Positions 1 to 9,321 of a stretch of DNA of 64,000 bases are shown piece by piece. A model generated the notes under the pieces. The model searched no databases and was not told the DNA's origin. It saw only the letters and a program-made list of their open reading frames with translations. This DNA comes from Mucilaginibacter oryzae (GTDB taxonomy: Bacteria; Bacteroidota; Bacteroidia; Sphingobacteriales; Sphingobacteriaceae), in contig NZ_QGHA01000008.1 of assembly GCF_003148845.1 (NCBI RefSeq), positions 1-64,000 of the forward strand. Direction: 5' to 3'. The translations under genes and the position numbers were made by a program. Positions within the stretch are counted from its first letter, which is position 1. Each line of letters begins with the position of its first letter.

Positions 1-230
<230 letters not shown>

Positions 231-588
231 AAAATGCTTTGTTTGAATCTCTGACCCTATTATTAATAATAGAATCTGTTCATTATATATCTTTATACAG
301 ATTCCGCTTGTTTTATTGTAACTCTTCGGTTTACTTTGACCTTAGTCTTAGCTCACCTCCCGTTACGCTACATGATTTCCATTTCTTAAAAGAACTTTTT
401 CGCCTCCCTTCTCAGTTCAGCTATATAATCTCCGGTTTTAACCGGTTTGATTTGTCAATTTTTTAGCGCGGGAATCGCTCCCTTTCACTTTTTGTTTTGA
501 AGCCTGTTAAACTTCTTCTTTCTTATCAGCTAAACTCGCTTAGCCTCAACTTCTTTCGCTCTTTCAAGCTCCCTTCCGTTCGGGGTTG

Positions 589-619
589 CAAAGGTAACAA
601 CCTTTTCTTTATTTCCAAA
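589..619 (-). promoter_or_regulatory. rRNA operon promoter, proximal copy
   Basis: On the minus strand the -33 element TTTG (complement of 616-619) is followed by exactly 19 bp and then TACCTTTG (complement of 589-596). This matches the Bacteroidota housekeeping sigma consensus (TTTG, 19-21 bp, TAnnTTTG) perfectly. The bases after the -7 element are G/C-rich. It lies about 360 bp upstream of the 16S 5' end. Confidence 0.8.
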
Positions 620-690
620 ACTTTTTTTATTTTTTTATTTCAAGTTTTGAACCGCCTCACCCCTCTCTTTTCTTCCTCGTTTGCGGGCTG

Positions 691-721
691 CAAAGGTGTG
701 AATTTTTTCTTAGCTATCAAA
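691..721 (-). promoter_or_regulatory. rRNA operon promoter, middle copy
   Basis: On the minus strand TTTG (complement of 718-721) is followed by 19 bp and CACCTTTG (complement of 691-698), one mismatch from TAnnTTTG. The context GCAGCCCGC just downstream is repeated at the distal copy, which suggests tandem duplication of a promoter module. Confidence 0.65.
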
Positions 722-802
722 AAGTTTTTTCAACTTTTTTTAAACCTTTTTCTATTCAACCTTAATTTCAAAAAACAACCCTCTCCCGGTTGAGCGGGGC
801 TG

Positions 803-830
803 CAAATGTAAAGAGAAAAACCACTATCAG
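803..830 (-). promoter_or_regulatory. rRNA operon promoter, distal copy
   Basis: On the minus strand a perfect -7 element TACATTTG (complement of 803-810) is followed by GCAGCCCCGC, nearly the same discriminator as the middle copy. A -33 TTTG is not clear here. The rest of 231-900 is A/T-rich leader DNA with no supportable gene. Confidence 0.55.
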
Positions 831-958
831 CCATAAGAAATTTTAAATAATTAAAACAATTTCGCAACTCGCTGTAAACCAAGCATCCGTACCCTGATTT
901 AGTGCATGTTTATTATATAAGGCGTTACATTATGGTTATCCGTATATTTGAAATGTAT

Positions 959-2341
959 ATGAACGAGCATAATTTCCCACCCAATTTCATCGCCTCATTG
1001 AGCAAAGAAGATGGTTTCGACGAAGAAAATTTTATAAAAGCGCATCGGTTTGAAGATGCGCCAACCTCCATAAGGGTTAATCCTTTTAAGCTTTCCGATC
1101 TAAAAAACACATCAAATGTGCCATGGTGCCCGCAAGGGTATTATCTCGATAGCCGTCCGTCGTTTACTTTTGATCCCCTTTTTCATGCCGGTTGCTATTA
1201 TGTGCAGGAAGCATCATCTATGTTTATTGACCATATCGTTAAAAACATCCATCAAAATAATGACGATACCATAAAGGTGCTTGACCTTTGCGCGGCCCCC
1301 GGAGGCAAAAGCACGTTACTTAATTCGGCCCTGCAACCCGCTGATCTTTTAGTGGCCAATGAGATCATCAAAACCCGCGTACCTATACTGGCCGACAACC
1401 TGAGCAGGTGGGGGACTGCAAATACCATAGTTACCAATAACGACCCCAAAGATTTTACCCGCCTCAAAAGCTTTTTCGATATTATCCTGGTAGATGCTCC
1501 CTGCTCGGGTTCGGGCATGTTCAGGAAAGATCCGGAGGCTATGAACGAATGGTCGGAAAGTAATGTAAACTTATGCCATCAGCGGCAGGAACGTATCCTG
1601 GCCGATGTATACCCGGCTTTAAAAGGAGATGGTTACCTGATCTATAGTACCTGCTCCTACTCGCACCAGGAAAACGAGGATATGCTTGACTGGTTATGTA
1701 CAGCGTTTGAACTGGAAAGTGTAAGGATCCCGATTAATGACGACTGGGGAATTGTTGAAACACAATCGCCGGTAAAAAAAGCCTGGGGATACCGGTTTTA
1801 CCCAGGCAAGGTGAAAGGCGAGGGATTATTTGCCTCGTGCCTGCGCAAAAAAGAAAACAGCGGCAACCTGGTTTCCTTTAAAAACAACACACAGCAAAAA
1901 CTTCCGGGTAAAGAGCTTGACCTGGTGCGCTCATATATTAACAACCCGGACGAGTTTTACTACTTTAAAGTAAATGATGATTGGATGGCTATTAACCGCA
2001 ATCATAAAGAAAGCCTCAACATTTTGCAGCGCCATCTATACATAAAAAAATCGGGCGTACTTATTGGCAAGCTTGCGGGTAAAGATCTTATACCCGATCA
2101 TGAACTGGCCTTAAGCGTTATTGTTAATAAAGATGCAGTTTTGCAAACCGCCTTAAATAAAGAACAAGCCATTCAATACCTGCGCAGGGATAACATCGAT
2201 TTAAACACTACCGATAAAGGATGGACACTGATGACTTACCAAGACCATCCGCTGGGCTGGGCTAAATTACTGCCTAATCGCATCAACAATTATTATCCTA
2301 AAGAAATCAGGATTCTTTCGGCTCATCCGCCGCGGGAGTGA
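959..2341 (+). CDS. RsmB/NOP2/Sun-family RNA (cytosine-C5) methyltransferase, RsmF-like
   Basis: SAM-dependent m5C methyltransferase acting on rRNA or tRNA. The SAM-binding motif DLCAAPGGKS, the catalytic motif DAPCSGSG and the second cysteine motif STCSY appear in the usual order; the two Cys are the catalytic pair of this family. The C-terminal third looks like the RsmF-type RNA-binding extension, and the length (460 aa) fits. An open frame extends upstream to a GTG at 902, but the family-like N-terminus begins at the ATG at 959; ATGs at 932 and 953 are alternatives. A TATATTTG element sits at 943-950, so the transcript may be almost leaderless. Which RNA and position it modifies cannot be told from sequence. 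Confidence 0.9.
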   Translation: MNEHNFPPNFIASLSKEDGFDEENFIKAHRFEDAPTSIRVNPFKLSDLKNTSNVPWCPQGYYLDSRPSFTFDPLFHAGCYYVQEASSMFIDHIVKNIHQNNDDTIKVLDLCAAPGGKSTLLNSALQPADLLVANEIIKTRVPILADNLSRWGTANTIVTNNDPKDFTRLKSFFDIILVDAPCSGSGMFRKDPEAMNEWSESNVNLCHQRQERILADVYPALKGDGYLIYSTCSYSHQENEDMLDWLCTAFELESVRIPINDDWGIVETQSPVKKAWGYRFYPGKVKGEGLFASCLRKKENSGNLVSFKNNTQQKLPGKELDLVRSYINNPDEFYYFKVNDDWMAINRNHKESLNILQRHLYIKKSGVLIGKLAGKDLIPDHELALSVIVNKDAVLQTALNKEQAIQYLRRDNIDLNTTDKGWTLMTYQDHPLGWAKLLPNRINNYYPKEIRILSAHPPRE

Positions 2342-2360
2342 TAAATTCACCAAAAAAAAC

Positions 2361-2396
2361 GAAGCCGGTTCCGAATACACGGAAACCGGCTTTGTT
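2361..2396 (+). terminator. Rho-independent terminator after the RNA methylase
   Basis: Arms AAGCCGGTT-CC and GGAAACCGGCTT pair around a short loop and are followed by TTTGTT. It lies 20 bp past the methylase stop, before the convergent barrel gene. Confidence 0.75.
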
Positions 2397-2550
2397 ATAC
2401 TCCTTTCTTAAGAAACCTGCGTCTTGTAGGCCGATAAACGCTTTTTCAGGATATAAAACTGCAACTTAAAATAGAGCTTTAAATCAAGTTTTAAAAAGCG
2501 ATTAAATCTTTAACTCAAACCCGGCTCAGGCAAATTTTTGTAATTCCGGT

Positions 2551-3231
2551 TTACTGAAACTTAAAGCCTAAGCCAATTTGCCAAACCTGGTTGCGGTAGC
2601 TGGGTAAATTCTGATCGGCATAAGGCTGGTTCTCGCCTAAATCAATGTTGTACCTTCCGCGGATCTCTACGTTACGGTTAATATCAAAGCTAACACCTAC
2701 CACACCTGCTACATAGCTGTGCGATGCATCATTATCAATATGGTCTATCGTTCTTACGTCGCCGGTATCGTACGTATTCTTGGTTGATGTTAAGAAAGTA
2801 AGCTGCGGACCAACCAATAAATTAAATCCCCTAACTACCCTGAACTTAGCCAGTAAAGGCACATCGATATAATTGGTACGCTGGGTAAAATTGTAATCAG
2901 GACCATTAGCCTCGTAACCCTTTTGCGAAAACAAAACTTCGGGCGCGAATGACAGCGGATATGTAATAGGTAAATCAAACGTTAAACCCGCATGCCAGCC
3001 TGCAATCGAACTCGAACTGAAACGGCTATCGTAAGCATCAACCGTATTGGAAGCGTTTAAGCCTACGGCAACACCAACCTTGGGTGTATAAAAATCGTCA
3101 TAACGGCGCTGCGGCTCGCGGCGTTCAACAGGGCGCGGGCGACGATGGCGGGGGCCATAATAATATCCCTGTGCACTTACCGAACCAGCTAAGCTAAAAA
3201 GGCATATTGCCAAAAAGAGTAATTTTTTCAT
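2551..3231 (-). CDS. outer-membrane beta-barrel protein (PorT-like)
   Basis: A 226-aa exported protein. A signal peptide (MKKLLFLAICLF, cleaved after SVSA-Q) is followed by a short Arg/Pro-rich stretch. Then come alternating amphipathic strands typical of the PorT/outer-membrane barrel family, ending in an aromatic residue (GLGFKFQ) as barrel proteins do. Its exact role cannot be inferred; this family is widespread and mostly uncharacterised in Bacteroidota. It stands alone, convergent with the methylase and divergent from the GH3 gene. The call as a small barrel is firm, the PorT label less so. Confidence 0.8.
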   Translation of the reverse strand: MKKLLFLAICLFSLAGSVSAQGYYYGPRHRRPRPVERREPQRRYDDFYTPKVGVAVGLNASNTVDAYDSRFSSSSIAGWHAGLTFDLPITYPLSFAPEVLFSQKGYEANGPDYNFTQRTNYIDVPLLAKFRVVRGFNLLVGPQLTFLTSTKNTYDTGDVRTIDHIDNDASHSYVAGVVGVSFDINRNVEIRGRYNIDLGENQPYADQNLPSYRNQVWQIGLGFKFQ

Positions 3232-3411
3232 CGTTTTATTTGTTTTTAATAGTGTAGTAACGGCAGGCTGCCTGAGCTTTAACCCGCGACGCCCCGGTTA
3301 CGTATGTATGTTTATAAACGTGATAGATTGCCAAATAACACGAAGGTTTATTAGTGGTTTAATTTTTGTGATAGTTGCAACATCATTTTCATCAAAATTT
3401 CAGAATTACGC

Positions 3412-3419
3412 TACATTTG
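3412..3419 (+). promoter_or_regulatory. -7 promoter element, near-leaderless GH3 gene
   Basis: TACATTTG is a perfect match to TAnnTTTG and ends 4 bp before the ATG at 3424. Transcription would start at or within a few bases of the start codon. Confidence 0.6.
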
Positions 3420-3423
3420 GCCT

Positions 3424-5136
3424 ATGCAACGCAACAAACTCAGCTTTTCATATCTTATAATTATCATATTTATTTTTTTTGCCGGTGATGCTTTTGGGCA
3501 GGGAGAAAGTTATATCCAATCATTAAGCAGGCAAAACCGCTGGGTTGATTCGGTTTATCACAAAATGAGCCGGAAGCAACGGGTGGCACAATTGCTTTTT
3601 GTGCGCGCGCATACCAATAAAGGGCAGGCCTATGAAGATTCGGTTGGGCAGGTAATTAAAGAACAGCAACTGGGCGGGGTGGTTTTTTTCCAGGGAGGGC
3701 CTGTACGGCAGGCCGCGCTTATCAATAAATATCAAAAGCTGGCCAAAGTACCCCTGCTAATAACCATGGATGGCGAATGGGGCCTGGGCATGCGCCTTGA
3801 CTCTACCATATCATACCCTTACCAGATGACCTTGGGCGCCATACAGGATAATAACCTGATTTATAAAATGGGGCAACAGGTAGCTTACGATTTTAAGCGC
3901 CTGGGTATGCAAATGAACCTTGGCCCCGATATGGATGTGAATAACAACCCCAACAACCCGGTTATTAACTATCGCTCGTTTGGCGATAACATGTATAATG
4001 TGGCTAAAAAAGGGATAGCCTACTTTAAAGGCATGCAGGATGCGGGCTTGTTAACATCAGCCAAACATTTTCCGGGGCATGGTGATACCAATGTAGATTC
4101 GCATTTTGATTTGCCCTTACTGCCCTATAGCCGGGGGCGGTTAGATTCGCTGGAGATGTACCCCTTTCGCGAGGCCATCAATGCGGGTATCAGTGGCGTA
4201 ATGATAGCGCACATGAACATCCCATCGTTGGATAAAACACCGAAGTTGCCTTCTACCCTTTCGCGCCCTATTATTACGGGCATTTTAAAAGATTCGTTAA
4301 AATTTAAAGGCCTTGTAATATCCGATGCTATGGAAATGAAAGGCGTTACCAAATATTTTCCTAATGGCGAGGCCGATGTAAAGGCATTTATAGCCGGAAA
4401 CGACATTATTGAATTATCAGAAAATTCGGACCGGGCCATTAACCTGATCCGTAAGGCGGTAAGGCATGGCAGCGTTAGCGCCGCCGAGTTTGAACAAAGG
4501 ATAAAAAAGATTCTCGCGGCAAAATACTGGACCGGGCTTAACCAATATAAACCAACCTCGCTGGTTAACCTTAGCCAGGATATCAATAGCGATGCAGCTA
4601 AAACCCTGGTACAACAACTCAGCGACGCCGCGGTTACACAGTTAAAAAACAGTAACCCAAAGTTCAACCCGTTTTTAAAAACAGCGATTGTGAGCATTGG
4701 CGTAACCTCGCCAACGCCTTTCCAGATGGAAACCGCGAAATACTTTCCTAACAGCCGCATATTTATAGTCCATAAGGATGCACCGGCTATCGAAATCAGC
4801 AATATCCTTACCTGGCTTAAACAATACCCACAAATTATAGTGGGGATCCATGATACCCGCCTGCGCCCGCAAAGCAAACTTGATTATAACAACGATGTAA
4901 AGTTGTTGATAGCCGATCTGGCCTCGCGTAAAAACACAGCCTTCAGCGTATTTGCCAATGCCTATACTATAGCCGGTTTGCCGGGATTGGAAAAGGCCGG
5001 CAGCCTGATGGTTTGCTACCAGATGACACCCGAACTGCAAAAATCGGCAGCTAAAGTATTAAGCGGAAGCCTGAAACCTACGGGTAAATTACCGGTGAGC
5101 ATAAATGCATTTTTTACTACGGGGATGGGGTTGTAA
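3424..5136 (+). CDS. glycoside hydrolase family 3, beta-N-acetylhexosaminidase-like (secreted)
   Basis: Signal peptide (about residues 1-25) followed by a GH3 catalytic domain. The NagZ-type signature KHFPGHG with D225-S-H227 is present at about 214-227, and the nucleophile is D301 in VISDAMEM. In NagZ the Asp-His pair of this loop acts as the general acid. The likely substrate is a beta-N-acetylglucosaminide such as a peptidoglycan fragment, cleaved in the periplasm or outside. A GH3 C-terminal sandwich follows. Many Bacteroidota homologues of about 1,000 aa continue into a serine beta-lactamase-like domain; this one stops at residue 570 just where that domain would begin, and the DNA after the stop does not encode it. 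The ATG at 3424 follows a -7 element directly. Confidence 0.9.
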   Translation: MQRNKLSFSYLIIIIFIFFAGDAFGQGESYIQSLSRQNRWVDSVYHKMSRKQRVAQLLFVRAHTNKGQAYEDSVGQVIKEQQLGGVVFFQGGPVRQAALINKYQKLAKVPLLITMDGEWGLGMRLDSTISYPYQMTLGAIQDNNLIYKMGQQVAYDFKRLGMQMNLGPDMDVNNNPNNPVINYRSFGDNMYNVAKKGIAYFKGMQDAGLLTSAKHFPGHGDTNVDSHFDLPLLPYSRGRLDSLEMYPFREAINAGISGVMIAHMNIPSLDKTPKLPSTLSRPIITGILKDSLKFKGLVISDAMEMKGVTKYFPNGEADVKAFIAGNDIIELSENSDRAINLIRKAVRHGSVSAAEFEQRIKKILAAKYWTGLNQYKPTSLVNLSQDINSDAAKTLVQQLSDAAVTQLKNSNPKFNPFLKTAIVSIGVTSPTPFQMETAKYFPNSRIFIVHKDAPAIEISNILTWLKQYPQIIVGIHDTRLRPQSKLDYNNDVKLLIADLASRKNTAFSVFANAYTIAGLPGLEKAGSLMVCYQMTPELQKSAAKVLSGSLKPTGKLPVSINAFFTTGMGL

Positions 5137-5595
5137 TCGAATATTGGAAAGGAGAACGCTCTAAACAAATGTGTCCATTTGAATAAAGCACGAATCAGAA
5201 TTCATACACGAATTGATTTTCAAACTATACACAATTACCACGAAAATCGATTTTAACCCGTTACAAAAATATTGGCATGTGTAATTTAAAATTTTTACAC
5301 GAATTGTTACGAATTATCAAATTACACTAATAATACAAAAATGACCATTTGATCGGCGATTCCCTTTTTATCCACTTTTCAACACATAACAATTTTATTC
5401 ATCTGTTTTTAAACAGGCTCTTAATAGTGCCAAAGCAACAAATTTCCTTTTCATGGCGCAAATTCTTTAACTCATCATCTGTATTGAAGATGTACATATG
5501 TATGACTGATGGAAATGGAAAAGGATTAATTGGCAGTTGATTATTGCCGGTTAAAGTTTTGCTAAGCTTGCCTGTTCGCCGATTGAGAACAGCTT
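5137..5595. other. intergenic region without a supportable gene
   Basis: 459 bp of A/T-rich DNA between the GH3 stop and the 3' end of the convergent lipoprotein gene. No RNA gene, terminator or conserved protein was recognised. It contains no remnant of the GH3-linked hydrolase domain that I can see. Confidence 0.5.
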
Positions 5596-6354
5596 TTACC
5601 TTGACAAGGTAGTTGGCGAAATTATAACCCCTGATGTGTTATCCCAATGAAAAATAACCTGGGTTGAGGTAACTTCTATCGTGCCGTTATGATTTGTGCC
5701 CTCGAAAAGAATGTGAATTGGATAAGTACCGGGCTTTAACGGCGTTAAATAAGAGCTATAATCGTTAGTGGCGGAAACCGGGCTGCTGCCAATGCCGCAT
5801 TCGGGTATCACGAAAAATATACCATTGAACTGGATATAATAGTCGGATTTGTCGAAATAACTGCCATACTCCAGGCGCGAATTGGTGCAATAACTGTTTT
5901 TGGTAGTTGCTGTAAAGCCTATGTAGCTCGAATCGGATTGCGCGCTTTTAATAATACGGGGCGTAAAATTAATCTGCTCGTCGGCAGAGAAATTTGCATT
6001 GTAAACCGGTGCCCAGACAGAATCGATTACCGTAACGGTAACTGTATTGGAGGTGATAGCGCCATTGCTGGCTTTAATGGTGTACTGCCCAGCCTTATTA
6101 AATTTAACCAGGGCGGCAATAGTATGGGTTTGCAGCGTATCTGAACCTGCCGGGTTGATGGTCCAGGTTACTGCTTTAGTAGTATCTGCACCAACAAGCA
6201 GCATCGAATCGGGCTGGTTTATTTTTAGTTTTAATTTACTGATAGCTATTTGACCTGTAGGCGCGTTAGGTTCGCCGTTTTTTGTGCAGGCTGTTATTGT
6301 GAACAGAATAAGGCATAATAACAATAATGCAGGGATACTATTTAGGCTTGTCAT
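5596..6354 (-). CDS. lipoprotein with Ig-like/PKD-like domain, function unknown
   Basis: 252 aa. The N-terminus is a lipoprotein signal with lipobox ending ITAC at about residue 23. Residues about 40-110 look like an Ig-like or PKD-like sandwich (a repeated pattern ending SNTVTVTVID). The C-terminal half contains several isolated Cys and aromatic strands and resembles nothing I recognise. The protein should be anchored in the outer or inner membrane facing the periplasm or surface. It is not obviously in an operon. Confidence 0.7.
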   Translation of the reverse strand: MTSLNSIPALLLLCLILFTITACTKNGEPNAPTGQIAISKLKLKINQPDSMLLVGADTTKAVTWTINPAGSDTLQTHTIAALVKFNKAGQYTIKASNGAITSNTVTVTVIDSVWAPVYNANFSADEQINFTPRIIKSAQSDSSYIGFTATTKNSYCTNSRLEYGSYFDKSDYYIQFNGIFFVIPECGIGSSPVSATNDYSSYLTPLKPGTYPIHILFEGTNHNGTIEVTSTQVIFHWDNTSGVIISPTTLSR

Positions 6355-6430
6355 TTCTTTGTTGGAAATTGTAAGCTAAAATAACTGTAATCAATGAATT
6401 ATAAATGAATTTACAGATCTTCGGACTTTA

Positions 6431-6637
6431 TCAAACCAACCCCATACTTTCCCTATACTCCCGCTGAATAACCAGCAAGCAATCAGCACACAGGCATCCA
6501 TCATACAACTCACTCACATACTGTACCTCGTTAAGCGTAAGCTGCACCGTACTGCACTGGCATTTGGTGAATGAATTGGCTTTACATTCAAAAGGCGTTT
6601 GGCAGCGTTCGCAACGGATGATTTCGTGTTTGGTCAT
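6431..6637 (-). CDS. small cysteine-rich CWC-domain protein
   Basis: 68 aa from the ATG at 6637. It carries paired cysteines (RCERCQTPFEC, CQCS, GCLCADC) typical of the Cys-rich CWC family, which probably binds zinc; function unknown. The open frame extends nine codons further upstream, but that part reads through the TCCATGG-type intergenic repeat, so the ATG beginning MTKHEI is preferred. It lies just downstream of nrdA on the same strand, separated by the repeat. Confidence 0.75.
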   Translation of the reverse strand: MTKHEIIRCERCQTPFECKANSFTKCQCSTVQLTLNEVQYVSELYDGCLCADCLLVIQREYRESMGLV

Positions 6638-6639
6638 TT

Positions 6640-6794
6640 GTTTAGTCCATGGTTGATGGTCCATAGTCCATGGAAAAAGTTTACTAAGTTATCTAACGGC
6701 GGGATATCTTATAAAATATGAATGTCATTAAAATAAAAAGTCCATGAACTATAGCTTTTTGGCTATGGTCCATGGACTATCGTCTATCGACTAA
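6640..6794. repeat. intergenic inverted repeat (TAGTCCATGG type)
   Basis: Both ends carry overlapping copies of GTCCATGG/TCCATAGTCC in opposite orientation (6642-6674 and 6760-6786) around an A/T-rich core, so the segment could fold on itself. It fills the gap between nrdA and the CWC gene. Confidence 0.65.
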
Positions 6795-6798
6795 AAAG

Positions 6799-9171
6799 TT
6801 ACGCAGAACAAGTCACGCAGCCTTCTTCCATTGAGCAGGTAGGGCCTGCAGGAATTTCGTCGGCAACAGCGTCAACAACGGCCGGGATAACCGGATCCAT
6901 GTTTTTACCGCCCTGGTTTTCAACCGTAAATTTAACCGCTTGCGATGCTGCTTGTGTACGCAGGTAATACATGCCTGTTTTTAAGCCCTTTTTCCACGCG
7001 TAGAAGTGCATTGATGTCAGCTTCGAAGCGTTTGGCGAGTTGATGAACAGGTTTAATGATTGCGACTGGCAAATGTACGCGCCCCTGTCGGCAGCCATAT
7101 CAATAATGCTGCGCATTTTAATCTCCCAAACGGTTTTGTATAACGCTTTGATATCAGCCGGGATTTCCGGAATATCCTGGATCGAACCGTTAGCGCTGAT
7201 GATCTTATCTTTCATGCCGGTGCTCCACAAGCCAAGGTTAACCAGGTCGCGCAGTAAGTATTTGTTCACTACAATAAACTCACCGCTTAAAACACGGCGG
7301 GTGTAAATGTTCGAAGTATATGGCTCAAAGCACTCGTTGTTACCCAAAATTTGTGAGGTAGAAGCAGTTGGCATCGGTGCAACCAATAATGAGTTACGCA
7401 CACCATGGTTCATTACATCTAAACGCAGGTTTTCCCAATCCCAACGACCGCTCTCCGGTTTAACACCCCACAGATCGAACTGGAATTTACCTTGAGACAG
7501 CGGCGAGCCTTTAAAGGTTTCGTAAGGCCCGTCTTTGATAGCCATATCTTTCGAAGCTGTCATGGCCGCGAAGTAAATGGTTTCGAAGATCTCTTTGTTT
7601 AGTTGTTTAGCCTCGTCGCTTTCAAACGGCATACGCAGCTGGATGAAAGTATCGGCCAAACCCTGCACACCTAAGCCGATAGGGCGGTGACGCAGGTTTG
7701 AGTACTCCGCTTCTTTAACCGGGTAATAGTTACCGTCGATGATCCTGTTAAGGTTGATGGTAGCCTGGTAAGTTACTTCGTACAGTTTATCATGATCAAA
7801 CACGCCGTTGTTAATGTAACGCGGCAATGCTAATGATGCCAGGTTACAAACAGCAACTTCGTTTGCATCGGTATACTCGATGATCTCGGTGCAAAGGTTG
7901 GAGCTTTTAATAGTACCCAGGTTTTGTTGGTTCGATTTACCGTTGGCTGCATCTTTATATAATAAATACGGCGTACCGGTTTCAACCTGGGCATCCAATA
8001 CCGCGAACCAAAGTTCCTGAGCTTTCACGGTGCGGCGCTGGCGGCCTTCGCTTTCGTATTTAGTGTAAAGCGCTTCAAACTCTTTACCCCAGCAATCGGC
8101 CAGGCCTGGTGCTTCGTGCGGGCAGAACAGGCTCCAGTCTTCGTTGGCTTCTACGCGCTGCATAAACAGGTCGGATACCCAAAGGGCGTAGAACAAGTCG
8201 CGGGCTCGCATTTCTTCTTTACCGTGGTTTTTACGCAGATCCAAAAATTCGAAGATATCGGCATGCCATGGCTCCAGGTATACAGCGAAAGCGCCTTTAC
8301 GTTTGCCGCCGCCCTGGTCAACATAACGGGCGGTATCGTTGAATACGCGCAACATTGGGATAATGCCGTTGCTGGTACCGTTAGTGCCGCTGATGTACGA
8401 ACCTGTAGCCCTTACGTTGTGGATGCTTAAACCAATACCACCGGCGCTTTGCGAAATTTTAGCGGTTTGTTTCAGCGTATCATAAATACCTTCAATGCTG
8501 TCATCCTTCATAGTTAACAAAAAGCATGACGACATTTGTGGTTTCGGGGTACCGGCATTAAACAGCGTAGGGGTGGCATGTGTAAACCAACGCTCGCTCA
8601 TTAAATGGTAGGTTTTGATAACGCTTTCGATATCGTTTTTGTGGATACCAACGGCAACACGCATAAACAAATGCTGCGGGCGCTCGGCAATTTTCCCGTC
8701 TATCTTTAGCAGGTACGATTTTTCGAGGGTTTTGAAACCGAAGTAATCGAAACCGAAGTCGCGATCATAGATAATGGTGCTGTCTAACAGTTCGGCATTT
8801 TCTTTAATCACTTCGTACACATCATCGGCAATAAGCGATGCGTCTTTACCTGTTTTTTTGTCAACATATTCATACAGGAGGCGCATGGTTTCAGAAAACG
8901 ATTTGATGGTGTTTTTGTGCAGGTTTGATACCGCGATGCGCGAGGCCAGCAAAGCGTAGTCCGGGTGTTTGGTGGTTAATGAAGCGGCGGTTTCGGCAGC
9001 CAGGTTATCCAGCTCGGAGGTGGTTACGCCGTCAAACAAACCTTCAATTACTTTTTTAGCTACATCAATCGGGTCGACTAATTGAAACCCGTAGCACAGT
9101 TTTTCAATACGTGCTGTGATCTTGTCAAATTTTACGGACTCTTTTCTGCCGTCTCTTTTTACTACGAACAT
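6799..9171 (-). CDS. nrdA: class Ia ribonucleoside-diphosphate reductase, alpha subunit
   Basis: Reduces ribonucleoside diphosphates to deoxyribonucleotides together with NrdB. The 790-aa chain starts with an ATP-cone (MFVVKRDGRKE to about residue 95), followed by the alpha/beta barrel. It has the substrate-site cysteine motif MSSCFLL, the radical-site motif NLCTEII, CNLASLAL, and the phosphate-binding PMPTASTSQI. The C-terminal redox cysteines lie in the tail GCVTCSA. The sequence resembles the eukaryotic/R1 branch (RIAVSNLHKNT). The upstream sequence AAGGAGGGGG just before ATG is one of the few Shine-Dalgarno-like sites here. nrdB lies 150 bp upstream on the same strand, so the two are likely co-expressed. 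Confidence 0.97.
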   Translation of the reverse strand: MFVVKRDGRKESVKFDKITARIEKLCYGFQLVDPIDVAKKVIEGLFDGVTTSELDNLAAETAASLTTKHPDYALLASRIAVSNLHKNTIKSFSETMRLLYEYVDKKTGKDASLIADDVYEVIKENAELLDSTIIYDRDFGFDYFGFKTLEKSYLLKIDGKIAERPQHLFMRVAVGIHKNDIESVIKTYHLMSERWFTHATPTLFNAGTPKPQMSSCFLLTMKDDSIEGIYDTLKQTAKISQSAGGIGLSIHNVRATGSYISGTNGTSNGIIPMLRVFNDTARYVDQGGGKRKGAFAVYLEPWHADIFEFLDLRKNHGKEEMRARDLFYALWVSDLFMQRVEANEDWSLFCPHEAPGLADCWGKEFEALYTKYESEGRQRRTVKAQELWFAVLDAQVETGTPYLLYKDAANGKSNQQNLGTIKSSNLCTEIIEYTDANEVAVCNLASLALPRYINNGVFDHDKLYEVTYQATINLNRIIDGNYYPVKEAEYSNLRHRPIGLGVQGLADTFIQLRMPFESDEAKQLNKEIFETIYFAAMTASKDMAIKDGPYETFKGSPLSQGKFQFDLWGVKPESGRWDWENLRLDVMNHGVRNSLLVAPMPTASTSQILGNNECFEPYTSNIYTRRVLSGEFIVVNKYLLRDLVNLGLWSTGMKDKIISANGSIQDIPEIPADIKALYKTVWEIKMRSIIDMAADRGAYICQSQSLNLFINSPNASKLTSMHFYAWKKGLKTGMYYLRTQAASQAVKFTVENQGGKNMDPVIPAVVDAVADEIPAGPTCSMEEGCVTCSA

Positions 9172-9321
9172 TTTCCCCCTCCTTGCCCCGTTAAAAGCGA
9201 AGCTTTTTTAAGTTAATATTATTGTGATTTGATTATTTTCTGAACCTTAATTTCCCGATTTAAGGGTTGCACGACATTGAAGCAAGGTCTAACCTCTAAT
9301 CTCCAACCTCTGATCTCCCAA

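Noticed and set aside
239..793. Short ORFs in the rRNA leader
   Set aside because: They overlap rRNA promoters, are low-complexity (Phe/Leu/Ser-rich), and have no ribosome-binding or codon support.
902..958. Longer start (GTG at 902) for the RNA methylase
   Set aside because: The added residues look like translated promoter DNA and do not match the family N-terminus; ATG at 959 is preferred.
5349..5595. Open reading frame on the minus strand extending past the lipoprotein stop (ends ...SLFKNR)
   Set aside because: It is a different frame from the lipoprotein, has no start, and matches no family I recognise. It looks like chance openness.
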